NCBI GenBank assembly: GCA_016463045.1
Contig: JAEMSB010000011.1
Span: 1-17,293, forward strand
DNA: 17,293 nucleotides
Source of the DNA: Niveispirillum sp.
Lineage (GTDB): Bacteria; Pseudomonadota; Alphaproteobacteria; Azospirillales; Azospirillaceae
Direction: 5' to 3'
The position numbers and the translations under genes are program-made. Below the pieces are notes generated by a model. That model was not told the origin of the DNA. It saw nothing but the letters and a program-made list of their open reading frames with translations, and did no database searches. This document shows, piece after piece, positions 1 to 6,796 of the stretch. Numbering within the stretch: position 1 is the first letter of the stretch; the number at the start of each line of letters is the position of its first letter.

Positions 1-510
1 CTGTCAGCCGACGCCCATCACGGCATCGACCAGCAGACGATGGAGGTCCGCGCCTATGCGGTGGCCCGCGCCTTCAACCCGCTGCTGGTCAATACCGTCG
101 TCGGTTTCATCGGCCCGGAATATCTTTATGACGGAAAGCAGATCATTCGCGCCGGGCTGGAGGACCATTGCTGTGGCAAGCTGCTGGGTCTGCCGATGGG
201 GGTGGATGTCTGTTACACCAACCATGCCGAGGCCGATCAGGATGACATGGACACGCTGTTGACGCTGCTGGGCGTGGCGGGCTGTTCCTACATCATGGGT
301 GTCCCGGGGGCGGATGATGTGATGCTGTCCTATCAAAGCACCTCCTTCCACGATGCCAACTATATCCGTACCGCCCTGGGCCTGCGTCCCGCGCCGGAAT
401 TTGAGGATTGGCTGACCCGCATGGGGGTGATGGATGCCGGGGGACGCGTTCGTCCGGCCCTGTCGACGGGCAGTGATGCCCTGAAACTGATCGAAGGGGT
501 GGCGGCATGA
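1..510 (+). CDS. eutB: Ethanolamine ammonia-lyase large subunit, C-terminal part (5' end outside window)
   Basis: This is the last 169 residues of the catalytic subunit of adenosylcobalamin-dependent ethanolamine ammonia-lyase, which splits ethanolamine into acetaldehyde and ammonia. The frame is open from base 1, so the start lies upstream. Family-typical stretches are NTVVGFIGPEYLYDGKQ (about residues 31-47), the Cys-Gly segment around HCCGKLLGLPMGVDVCYTNH (56-75), and GCSYIMGVPGADDVMLSYQ followed by SFHD. Full-length relatives are about 450-460 residues, so roughly the last third is present. The TGA stop overlaps the eutC start (ATGA), which indicates translational coupling and 1:1 subunit production. 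No cofactor-reactivase gene (eutA) is visible here; it could lie upstream. Identity is near certain from the conserved core. Confidence 0.96.
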   Translation: MSADAHHGIDQQTMEVRAYAVARAFNPLLVNTVVGFIGPEYLYDGKQIIRAGLEDHCCGKLLGLPMGVDVCYTNHAEADQDDMDTLLTLLGVAGCSYIMGVPGADDVMLSYQSTSFHDANYIRTALGLRPAPEFEDWLTRMGVMDAGGRVRPALSTGSDALKLIEGVAA

Positions 511-1259
511 GCGATCCCTGGTCCGATCTTCGGCGCTTCACCCCCGCCCGCATCGCGTTGGGCCGCACCGGCGATGCCCTGCCGCTGGCCCGGATGCTGG
601 AGTTTCAAGCGGCCCACGCGCTGGCACGGGATGCCGTGCATCAACCGTTTGACGCGGATGGGCTGGCCGACGCACTGGCCGACCATGCCACGATGATTGT
701 GCGCAGTCAGGCGCCGGACCGCGCCATCTATCTGCAACGCCCAGACCTGGGGCGCCGCCTGCACCCTGATGATACCGCCCTGCTGTCGGGCATGCGCTGT
801 CACGGGCAGGGGCCGCAGAAGGCCTATGACGCTGTGATTGTGCTGGCCGACGGTCTGTCTGCCCGCGCCCTGCACGACCATGGCAAGGGGTTGCTGGACG
901 TACTGCTGCCGCGACTGGCAGGCTGGGACCTGGCGCCCATCATTCTTGCACGACAGGCGCGGGTGGCACTGGGAGATGATGTGGCAGCGGCCCTGAATGC
1001 CGCCATGGTGGTGATGCTGATCGGGGAAAGGCCCGGCCTGACGGCGGCGGACAGTATCGGGGCCTATCTGACCTTTGCGCCGAAGCCGGGGATCACCCGC
1101 GATGCTGACCGCAATTGCGTGTCAAACATCCGCCCCGATGGCTATGCGCTGGATAACGCTGCCGACCTGATCGCCTGGCTGATGGCGGAGGCGCGGCGGC
1201 TGAACCTGACCGGCATCGGCCTGAAACAGGATCGACCGCACGAACTGCCGGGCGGGTGA
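507..1259 (+). CDS. eutC: Ethanolamine ammonia-lyase small subunit
   Basis: This 250-residue protein is the small subunit of ethanolamine ammonia-lyase, which completes the B12-binding site with EutB. The N-terminus DPWSDLRRFTPARIALGR (residues 3-20) and the following FQAAHALARDAVH segment are the family signature. Further hallmarks are IYLQRPDLGRRL (about 74-85), VLADGLSARALHDHG, ARVALGDDV, MLIGERPGL and CVSNIRPDG. The start is set by a 4-base ATGA overlap with eutB, the usual coupling in this pair. The length matches the family, although the long N-terminal arm of the enterobacterial protein is absent, so this is the compact form. The gene is followed within a few bases by a large imperfect palindrome that may end the operon transcript. 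Identity is secure. Confidence 0.96.
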   Translation: MSDPWSDLRRFTPARIALGRTGDALPLARMLEFQAAHALARDAVHQPFDADGLADALADHATMIVRSQAPDRAIYLQRPDLGRRLHPDDTALLSGMRCHGQGPQKAYDAVIVLADGLSARALHDHGKGLLDVLLPRLAGWDLAPIILARQARVALGDDVAAALNAAMVVMLIGERPGLTAADSIGAYLTFAPKPGITRDADRNCVSNIRPDGYALDNAADLIAWLMAEARRLNLTGIGLKQDRPHELPGG

Positions 1260-1260
1260 T

Positions 1261-1331
1261 GTCGCATGCGCTTCGCTTATACGACCTACGATATTGCCGT
1301 AGGTCGCATAAGGGCGAAGCCCGCATGCGAC
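1261..1331. repeat. 71-nt imperfect palindrome (REP-like hairpin) between convergent eutC and grpE
   Basis: Nested inverted arms are visible. GTCGCATGCG (1261-1270) pairs with CGCATGCGAC (1322-1331). CTTCGC (1271-1276) pairs with GCGAAG (1314-1319), and TTAT (1277-1280) with ATAA (1308-1311). CGACCTACG (1282-1290) pairs with CGTAGGTCG (1298-1306). The loop is ATATTGC. Two 2-nt bulges (CC 1320-1321, GG 1312-1313) and one A/C mismatch interrupt the stem, all toward the right arm. There is no T-tract, so it is not a classic terminator. Its shape (long stem, asymmetric bulges, convergent intergenic site) resembles dispersed REP/BIME-type elements. That it recurs in the genome is inference. Confidence 0.75.
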
Positions 1332-1340
1332 ACACAAAAA

Positions 1341-1925
1341 TCACGCGCTGGTATTCACATGACCGCCGACATCACCCTTCGCGACGCCGACAATCGCTTC
1401 GCGCAGCAGGCGACCATGGATCGTGTAGCCGGCCTGCAGCACCTGAACCACGGTACCGGCGGGCTTACCGGTATTTTCGATCTCCATCATAATCTGATGG
1501 AAATTCGGATCGGCAGGAGTGCCCAACGCCTCCACCTTGGCGATGCCGGCGCGGTCGAAAGCCGCGATCAGCTGGCGTTCGGTGGCTTCCACGCCGGTCA
1601 GGAGATTACCAACAGCCTGATTCTCGGCCCGCACATCCTCGCCCACAGCCTCCACGGCGCGGCGCAGATTGTCGGCCACGGCCAGCAGTTCCTTGGCGAA
1701 CTTCGCGACGGCGTATTTGGCGGTGTCCTCGCGCTCCCGCTCGGCCCGGCGGCGGACATTCTCCGTCTCTGCCAGGGTGCGCAGCATCTGGTCCTTCAGG
1801 GACGCGACCTCCGCCTCCAATTGGGCGACGCGGGCCGCGGCCTCGGCACCGGCCTCGGTCGTGCCGGCCTGGGCGGCGGGCTCTGCACTGGGGTCGTTGT
1901 CGTGGGTGTTGATCGTGTCGGTCAT
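1341..1925 (-). CDS. grpE: Nucleotide exchange factor GrpE (Hsp70 cochaperone)
   Basis: This 194-residue protein is the GrpE nucleotide exchange factor, which drives ADP release from DnaK in the cytoplasm. It has an acidic, disordered N-terminus (residues 1-30), then a long heptad-type helix containing LKDQMLRTLAETENVRRRAE (43-62). The conserved YAVAKFAKELLAVADNLRRA (71-90) follows, and the C-terminal beta domain ends in VLQAGYTIHGRLLREAIVGVAK (162-183). The ATG at 1925 has an AAGGG-type ribosome site about 11 bases upstream. The frame stays open further upstream, but those codons do not resemble GrpE and lack a ribosome site. It lies downstream of hrcA on the same strand with a 127-base gap that holds a possible heat-shock promoter. 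Identity is secure. Confidence 0.96.
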   Translation of the reverse strand: MTDTINTHDNDPSAEPAAQAGTTEAGAEAAARVAQLEAEVASLKDQMLRTLAETENVRRRAEREREDTAKYAVAKFAKELLAVADNLRRAVEAVGEDVRAENQAVGNLLTGVEATERQLIAAFDRAGIAKVEALGTPADPNFHQIMMEIENTGKPAGTVVQVLQAGYTIHGRLLREAIVGVAKGDVGGHVNTSA

Positions 1926-2016
1926 CGCGGAACTTGCCCTTGGGAAATCTAGGGGGTGGGAAACGGCCCTCTGGTTTAGGCGGGATTGCGCCGCCTGTCG
2001 AGATGCCGCAACCCAG

Positions 2017-2046
2017 AAATAGGGTGCCATGCCCCCAAACCGCAAG
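2017..2046 (-). promoter_or_regulatory. Candidate heat-shock (RpoH-type) promoter for grpE
   Basis: Read on the minus strand, CTTG (2043-2046) is followed 19 bases later by CCTATTT (2017-2023). From memory, the alphaproteobacterial RpoH pattern is CTTG, about 17-18 bases, then CYTATNT. The -10 half matches fully and the spacing is one or two bases long. It sits in the hrcA-grpE gap, about 85-90 bases upstream of the grpE start, where an extra heat-shock promoter makes sense. This is pattern matching only. Confidence 0.35.
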
Positions 2047-2052
2047 GGGAGG

Positions 2053-3090
2053 TCACCCCATCAGCCTGCCGATCAGCTTTGCCGTATAGTCGACCATCGG
2101 GATGATGCGGGCGTAATTGATGCGGGTGGGGCCGATGACGCCGATGGCACCCACGATCTGATCCTTGGTGTTGGCATAGGGGCTGACGATCATGGAACAG
2201 CCGGCATGGGAGAAGAGGTCATTCTCCGCACCGATGAATATCTGCACCCCTTCGGCCTTGCCCGTCGCGTCCAGCATGCGCAGCATCTGCTCACGCGTTT
2301 CCAACGCCTCGAACAGGGTGCGGATGCGTTCCAGGTCAGAAATGGCGGTGACATCCTCCAGCAGCTTGGCCTGACCGCGCACGATCAGATAACCCTGGCT
2401 GCCCCGCGCGCCGGACCATGTGGCAAGCCCCGTCTGCACCACTTTCTGCGTCAGGCTGTCCAATTGGGATTTCTGTTCCTCCAACTCCTTCAGGATGAAA
2501 GCGCGGGCCTCGGCCAGGGTGCGCCCCACGACGCGGGCATTCAGGTAATTGCTGGCCATCTGCAGGGCTGAAGGCGGCAGGCCGGTCGGCACCTCCACCA
2601 CCCGGTTCTCCACCAGCCCATCCTCGGTCACCAGCACCACCAGCGCCCGGCCTGGCGACAGGCTTACAAACTCGATATGTTTCAGGGGGCGGTCGGTCTT
2701 GGGCGCCAGGACCAGACCGGCGCAGGATGACAGGCCCGACAAAAGGTTGGTGGCCTCTTCCAGCACCTCCGGCACTGACCGACCGCGGGCCGAACAGGTG
2801 GCCTCGATATCCTCCCGCTCCCGCTCCGTCAGGTCGCCCACCTCCAGCAGGCCATTGACGAACATGCGCAGGCCGGCATCGGTGGGGATGCGACCCGCTG
2901 ATGTGTGCGGGGAGATCAGTAGGCCCAGTTCCTCCAGGTCCGCCATGACATTGCGGATGGTGGCGGGCGACAGCGTGGCCGTCAGCCGCCGCGACAGGGT
3001 GCGCGATCCCACCGGCTCGCCGGTCTGGACATAGGCTTCCACGATATGGCGGAAAATCTCCCGCGACCGCTGGTTCAGCTCAGTGATCAT
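2053..3090 (-). CDS. hrcA: Heat-inducible transcription repressor HrcA
   Basis: HrcA is the repressor that binds CIRCE operators in front of groESL/dnaKJ-type operons. This 345-residue protein has the N-terminal winged helix (about 1-75), with the conserved EPVGSRTLSRRL (25-36), SPATIRNVMADLEELGLL (41-58) and HTSAGRIPTDAGLRMFV (62-78). It ends with the HrcA signature around GAIGVIGPTRINYARIIPMV. I place the start at ATG 3090, because family members begin MI-ELN-RSREIFRHIVE. An in-frame ATG at 3120 is possible, but a candidate promoter at 3130-3158 would start transcription almost on top of it. No CIRCE element is visible upstream, so autoregulation through CIRCE is not supported here. It is divergent from rph and upstream of grpE, the usual alphaproteobacterial order. 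Confidence 0.95.
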   Translation of the reverse strand: MITELNQRSREIFRHIVEAYVQTGEPVGSRTLSRRLTATLSPATIRNVMADLEELGLLISPHTSAGRIPTDAGLRMFVNGLLEVGDLTEREREDIEATCSARGRSVPEVLEEATNLLSGLSSCAGLVLAPKTDRPLKHIEFVSLSPGRALVVLVTEDGLVENRVVEVPTGLPPSALQMASNYLNARVVGRTLAEARAFILKELEEQKSQLDSLTQKVVQTGLATWSGARGSQGYLIVRGQAKLLEDVTAISDLERIRTLFEALETREQMLRMLDATGKAEGVQIFIGAENDLFSHAGCSMIVSPYANTKDQIVGAIGVIGPTRINYARIIPMVDYTAKLIGRLMG

Positions 3091-3129
3091 GCCTTTCGCA
3101 CCGGTCCCTTGCCGTTGCATTCGTTAAGA

Positions 3130-3158
3130 AGATTAGTCGGCGGCACCGGCCAAATCAA
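3130..3158 (-). promoter_or_regulatory. Candidate sigma-70 promoter for hrcA
   Basis: On the minus strand TTGATT (3153-3158) and TAATCT (3130-3135) are separated by exactly 17 bases. Transcription would begin near 3121-3124, leaving a leader of about 30 bases before the ATG at 3090 and essentially none before the ATG at 3120. This supports the shorter HrcA. It lies in the 155-base gap between hrcA and the divergent rph. Confidence 0.5.
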
Positions 3159-3245
3159 TGGAGGGGAGACCATACCATAGCTGGACGCAGCCGCGCCCCC
3201 ATTGCTATGACGATGGCCGGACACCCAAGGATAATGGAAGACATC

Positions 3246-3965
3246 ATGACCCGCCCCTCTGGCCGCCTGGCCGATCAGCTTCGCCCCGTCAGCCTGGAGA
3301 CCAACTTCTCCCGCCATGCGGAGGGGTCGTGCCTGGTGAAGTTCGGTGACACGCATGTGCTGTGCACCGCCAGCGTGGACGAAAAGGTCCCGCCCTTCCT
3401 GCGCGGCAAGGGCCAGGGCTGGGTGACGGCGGAGTATGGCATGCTGCCGCGTTCCACCCATACCCGCACCGACCGTGAGGCCGCCAAGGGCAAGCAGTCG
3501 GGCCGCACCCAGGAAATCCAGCGCCTGATCGGCCGTTCCCTGCGTGCCGTCACCGACTTGAAGGCCATGGGCGAAGTGCAGATCAAGGTCGATTGCGACG
3601 TGATCCAGGCCGATGGTGGCACCCGCACGGCCAGCATCACCGGCGCCTATGTCGCCCTGCATCTGGCGTTTCAGCATCTGGTGCGCGCGGGCACCATTTC
3701 CGCCATCCCCCTGATCGATCAGGTCGCCGCCATTTCCTGCGGCATCTATAATGGCGTGCCCGTCCTGGACCTGGATTACCCGGAAGACAGCAATGCCGGC
3801 GCCGACGCCAATTTCGTGCTGACCGGCCGTGGCGGCATCGTGGAAATCCAGGGCACGGCAGAGGACAAGCCGTTCGACGAGAGCGAATTCATGGCCCTGA
3901 TGACCCTGGCCCGCAAAGGCATCGGCGAACTGACGGCGCTGCAGCGTACCGCGTTGGGGATGTAA
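3246..3965 (+). CDS. rph: Ribonuclease PH (tRNA nucleotidyltransferase)
   Basis: RNase PH is a phosphorolytic 3'-5' exoribonuclease that trims tRNA 3' ends. This 239-residue protein matches the usual family length (about 238). Visible hallmarks are RPSGRLADQLRPVSLE (3-18), GWVTAEYGMLPRSTHTR (58-74), RTQEIQRLIGRSLRAV (87-102) and QADGGTRTASITGAYVAL (121-138). The last two include Arg87 and Arg127, the expected phosphate-binding arginines. The acidic DLDYPEDSNAGAD stretch holds the catalytic aspartates. The start at 3246 gives MTRPSGR and has GGAAG six bases upstream; an ATG at 3207 would add 13 unrelated residues. Only nine bases separate its stop from rdgB, so the two form an operon. Confidence 0.96.
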   Translation: MTRPSGRLADQLRPVSLETNFSRHAEGSCLVKFGDTHVLCTASVDEKVPPFLRGKGQGWVTAEYGMLPRSTHTRTDREAAKGKQSGRTQEIQRLIGRSLRAVTDLKAMGEVQIKVDCDVIQADGGTRTASITGAYVALHLAFQHLVRAGTISAIPLIDQVAAISCGIYNGVPVLDLDYPEDSNAGADANFVLTGRGGIVEIQGTAEDKPFDESEFMALMTLARKGIGELTALQRTALGM

Positions 3966-3974
3966 GGAGCCGAC

Positions 3975-4592
3975 ATGACCATCCCCCGCCTCTTCACCGG
4001 TGATACGCTGGTTATAGCCACGCACAACAAGGGCAAGGTGCCGGAGATTGCGGCGCTGCTGAAAGACCACATCGCCAACTTCCCCAGTGCGGGTGAGTTG
4101 GGGTTGGGGGAGCCGGAGGAGACGGAGACCACCTATATCGGCAATGCCGTGCTGAAGGCACGGGCGGCGGCCATCGCGTCGGGCCTGCCGGCGCTGGCCG
4201 ATGACAGCGGGCTGTCGGTGGAGGGCCTGAACGGCGATCCAGGCGTCTATTCGGCGCGCTGGGCCGGGCCGACCAAGGATTTCGGTCTGGCCATGGAAAA
4301 AGTGCGGATAGCGCTGGACGCCTCAGTCGACCGCAAGGGCGACCGCGCGGCCTTCATCTGTGCCCTGGCCCTGGCCTGGCCCGACGGGCATGTCGAGGCG
4401 GTGGAGGGCCGGTTTGAAGGCCGCCTGACCTTCCCGGCGCGTGGCGCGCGCGGCTTCGGCTATGATCCGATCTTCATCCCCAATGGCTATGACATCACCT
4501 GCGGGGAGATGGACCCGGACCTGAAACATGCCATCAGCCACCGCGCTAATGCCTTCGCCAAACTGAAGGGCCGCTGTTTCCAGACGGGCTGA
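3975..4592 (+). CDS. rdgB: RdgB/HAM1 family non-canonical purine NTP pyrophosphatase
   Basis: This enzyme hydrolyses dITP, ITP and XTP to monophosphates, which keeps deaminated purines out of DNA and RNA. In its 205 residues one sees the nucleotide-binding ATHNKGK (15-21) and YIGNAVLKARAAA (54-66). It also has the catalytic LADDSGLSVEGLNGDPGVYSA (74-94), GFGYDPIFIP (160-169) and SHRANAF (188-194), all family signatures. GGAG lies five bases before the ATG. It follows rph directly, as in many alphaproteobacteria. There hemW often comes next, but here an unrelated VOC gene follows after 83 bases. Identity is secure. Confidence 0.95.
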   Translation: MTIPRLFTGDTLVIATHNKGKVPEIAALLKDHIANFPSAGELGLGEPEETETTYIGNAVLKARAAAIASGLPALADDSGLSVEGLNGDPGVYSARWAGPTKDFGLAMEKVRIALDASVDRKGDRAAFICALALAWPDGHVEAVEGRFEGRLTFPARGARGFGYDPIFIPNGYDITCGEMDPDLKHAISHRANAFAKLKGRCFQTG

Positions 4593-4675
4593 AAAGGGAC
4601 TCGGCTTCATTAGAATGTTCTGGTATTGTTCTCGCCATCCCGCCGGCTTTGGCGGGGCATGATCTGGGGGAAACA

Positions 4676-5053
4676 ATGATCGGATATGTAACGCTGGGAA
4701 CGAACGACCTGGCGCGCGGTGCCGGCTTCTACGATGCTATCGCCAAGGAACTGGGCACCGGTCGCATGATGGAATTCCCGACCGGCATTGCCTGGGGCAA
4801 TCCCAATGGCGGGGCCGGTGTGGCGCTGATGAAGCCGTTTGATGGCAATGCCGCCAGCGTCGGCAATGGTGTCATGGTGGCGTTTGAGGCCAAGGATAAG
4901 GATCAGGTTCACCGCCTGTATGATATCGCCATGTCGCTGGGCGGCACCTGTGAAGGCCCGCCCGGCCCACGCGGTGATAATTTCTATGCCGCCTATTTCC
5001 GTGACCTGGACGGTAACAAGCTGAACGCCTTTGTGATGACGGGTCCGCTGTAA
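4676..5053 (+). CDS. Small VOC-family (glyoxalase/bleomycin-resistance fold) protein
   Basis: This 125-residue protein has the length and beta-alpha-beta-beta-beta pattern of a single VOC module. The start MIGYVTLGTNDLARGAGFYDAI (first strand and helix) and the end YFRDLDGNKLNAFVM are typical of glyoxalase-superfamily proteins. The metal-ligand positions usual in glyoxalase I appear replaced: Tyr4 stands where His is common, and Asn near the end where Glu is common. A true glyoxalase is therefore unlikely, and the substrate is unknown. The ATG at 4676 follows GGGGGAAAC; upstream in-frame codons lack a ribosome site. A short GC hairpin (4639-4656) lies between rdgB and this gene. It is convergent with the permease across a strong terminator. 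Confidence 0.85.
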   Translation: MIGYVTLGTNDLARGAGFYDAIAKELGTGRMMEFPTGIAWGNPNGGAGVALMKPFDGNAASVGNGVMVAFEAKDKDQVHRLYDIAMSLGGTCEGPPGPRGDNFYAAYFRDLDGNKLNAFVMTGPL

Positions 5054-5071
5054 CCTTCGGGCCGCAGGGTT

Positions 5072-5105
5072 GGGGAGCATGCAGATAAACCACTGCATGC
5101 TCCCC
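5072..5105. terminator. Perfect 13-bp hairpin, terminator between convergent genes
   Basis: GGGGAGCATGCAG (5072-5084) and CTGCATGCTCCCC (5093-5105) are perfectly complementary around the 8-base loop ATAAACCA. It sits between the VOC gene stop (5053) and the permease stop (5113), so it can serve both strands. On the plus strand it is followed by GATTTC, only a weak T-tract. Confidence 0.8.
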
Positions 5106-5112
5106 GATTTCA

Positions 5113-6486
5113 CTACAGATCCGTATCTCCGCGCGCCAGCACACCCTCGCCCGCCGATACGGCAATTACCCCGCCGGGAATGTCGATATCCTTTTCCGCA
5201 CGCACCTTGGCCGTCGCCACGAAATAGGCATAGGCAGGCACGAACATGCCCACGAAGATCAGGGCGATGCCCGCATTAAACCAGGCCATGACGGCCAGAA
5301 AGAACACAGCCAGCAGCAGGGCGATGCCCGGAAATAACGGGTAGAGCGGGGCGCGGAAGGGCCTTTCCAGGCCCGGATCGCTGACCCGCAGCTTGAACAA
5401 AGCCGCCATGGAGATGATGTAGAGCACAAGGGCGCCAAAGGCCGACATGGTGATCAGTTCCGCCGTCTTGCCCGACAGCAGGGCGATGACCCCGATCACC
5501 CCACCCGCGATCAGGGCCCAGTGTGGGGTGGCAAATTTTGGATGCAGATTGGACAGTACCGCCGGCAGATAGCCGGCCCGTGCCAGGGCGAAGATTTGCC
5601 GTGAATAGCCCAGGATGATGCCGTGAAAGCTGGCCACGATGCCGAACAGGCCGATGGAAACCAGCATGTGCGTCCAGCCACTATCCTTGCCGACCACCAC
5701 CGCCATCGCCTCGGGCAGCGGATAGTCGACGCTGGCGAAATTACGCCAGTCGCCCACACCGCCCGTCAGGATCATCACACCCAGCGCCAGCACAACCAGG
5801 GTCAGGATACCCGCGATATAGGCGACGGGGATGCTCCTGCGGGGGTCCTTCGCCTCTTCCGCGGCCATCGCCACCCCTTCGATGGCCAGATAGAACCAGA
5901 TCGCGAAGGGAATGGCGGCCAGGATACCCGATAGGCCAAATCCCTCGTTATTGGCGACGAAATTGGTGACGCTGAAGGACGGCGCTACAACACCCATGAA
6001 GACCAGCAGTTCTACCACGGCCAACACGGTGACGATCAGTTCAAAGGCCGCCGCCTGCTTCACCCCGACAATGTTCAGACCCACAAAGATGATATAGGCC
6101 GCGATCGCGACCGCCATCACGGGCACGGACGGGAACATGAAATGCACATAGGCGCCCAGGGCAGCCGCGATGGCGGGAGGGGCGAACACGAACTCCACCA
6201 GGGTGGCATAGCCGGCCACCAGCCCACCCAATGGCCCGAAGGCCTTGCGGCTGTACGCGAAGGGTCCGCCCGCCTGTGGAATGGCCGTGGTCAGTTCGGT
6301 GAAAGAGAAGATGAAGGTGGCATACATGGCCGTGACCAGCAGCGTGGCCCACAGGAAGCCGATGGTGCCCGCCTCCTTCCACCCATAATTCCAGCCGAAA
6401 TATTCGCCCGAGATCACGAGGCCGACCGCGATCCCCCAAAGATGCACCGGCCCCAATGCTTTCTTCAAACCCGTCATACCGCCCAT
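5113..6486 (-). CDS. eat: Amino acid/polyamine superfamily permease, ethanolamine permease type
   Basis: This roughly 457-residue inner-membrane protein has about twelve hydrophobic segments and belongs to the APC superfamily. The N-terminus LKKALGPVHLWGIAVGLVIS, GEYFGWNYGW (27-36) and FTELTTAIPQAGGPFAY (62-78) closely resemble the bacterial ethanolamine permease group. The presence of eutBC about 3.9 kb upstream supports ethanolamine uptake; a close amine such as a polyamine remains possible. I choose ATG 6486 because GGGGGCG lies just upstream. ATG 6477 is an alternative, and an open frame reaches 6567 without family similarity. A perfect 16-bp palindrome and a tandem 8-base repeat lie immediately upstream and could be an operator. 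The symbol follows usage for this permease group and is tentative. Confidence 0.85.
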   Translation of the reverse strand: MGGMTGLKKALGPVHLWGIAVGLVISGEYFGWNYGWKEAGTIGFLWATLLVTAMYATFIFSFTELTTAIPQAGGPFAYSRKAFGPLGGLVAGYATLVEFVFAPPAIAAALGAYVHFMFPSVPVMAVAIAAYIIFVGLNIVGVKQAAAFELIVTVLAVVELLVFMGVVAPSFSVTNFVANNEGFGLSGILAAIPFAIWFYLAIEGVAMAAEEAKDPRRSIPVAYIAGILTLVVLALGVMILTGGVGDWRNFASVDYPLPEAMAVVVGKDSGWTHMLVSIGLFGIVASFHGIILGYSRQIFALARAGYLPAVLSNLHPKFATPHWALIAGGVIGVIALLSGKTAELITMSAFGALVLYIISMAALFKLRVSDPGLERPFRAPLYPLFPGIALLLAVFFLAVMAWFNAGIALIFVGMFVPAYAYFVATAKVRAEKDIDIPGGVIAVSAGEGVLARGDTDL

Positions 6487-6796
6487 AACGCCCCCACATC
6501 GCGATGGGGCCATATGGCCCCGGTTGATCGGTTGATGGACTACCGCTGCCCTGCCGATACTCGGCACAAGACAGAGCGATGCGGCAGTGCAGCAATTTCC
6601 ACGCCAGCGTCAGAAATGTTGGTTTTCCTGGAAACCAGCACGGGGCGGAGCGTCCTCCAGCCTACTGTTTAGGCAGCGTTTCTTGCACTGCGCGACAGGT
6701 GGGCAAAATCAATGGATGTGCGTACAGTCTGGGCATTGTTCGATGGACGGGCAGTCCGTAGGGCGTTATCAAGGTCCCACCATATGCAACCTGCTG
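6487..6796. other. 310-base divergent intergenic region, permease/MFS
   Basis: No gene is supported here. It holds the palindrome at 6506-6521 and the direct repeat at 6521-6536, both next to the permease start. A small TTTCC-T-GGAAA dyad lies near 6621-6633. The rest shows no strong sigma-70 or sigma-54 promoter by eye. Open frames running through it from both neighbours lack similarity and ribosome sites. Confidence 0.6.
6506..6536. promoter_or_regulatory. Candidate operator: perfect palindrome plus tandem repeat upstream of the permease
   Basis: GGGGCCATATGGCCCC (6506-6521) is its own reverse complement over 16 bases. Two back-to-back copies of CGGTTGAT follow at 6521-6528 and 6529-6536. 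The palindrome ends 20 bases before the permease start at 6486, so it would lie in the mRNA leader or over the promoter. The regulator is not known. Confidence 0.45.

Noticed and set aside
1..1259. Cobalamin riboswitch linked to the B12-dependent lyase
   Set aside because: No B12-box or leader sequence is visible, and the 5' end of the eut operon is outside the window.
3091..3245. CIRCE operator upstream of hrcA
   Set aside because: The TTAGCACTC-N9-GAGTGCTAA form was looked for and not found.
3087..4070. Long open frame antisense to rph
   Set aside because: It covers the secure rph gene and has biased, repetitive composition (His/Gly/Gln) typical of reverse frames of GC-rich genes. It has no domain signal.
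4639..4656. CCCGCC/GGCGGG hairpin between rdgB and the VOC gene as a terminator
   Set aside because: The stem is only six pairs with no T-tract, just before the VOC ribosome site. It may be incidental in GC-rich DNA.
6587..6796. N-terminal extension of the MFS protein
   Set aside because: Residues are Cys/Gln/Trp-rich and unlike a transporter. The frame is open without a ribosome site, and transmembrane segment 1 begins properly after ATG 6797.
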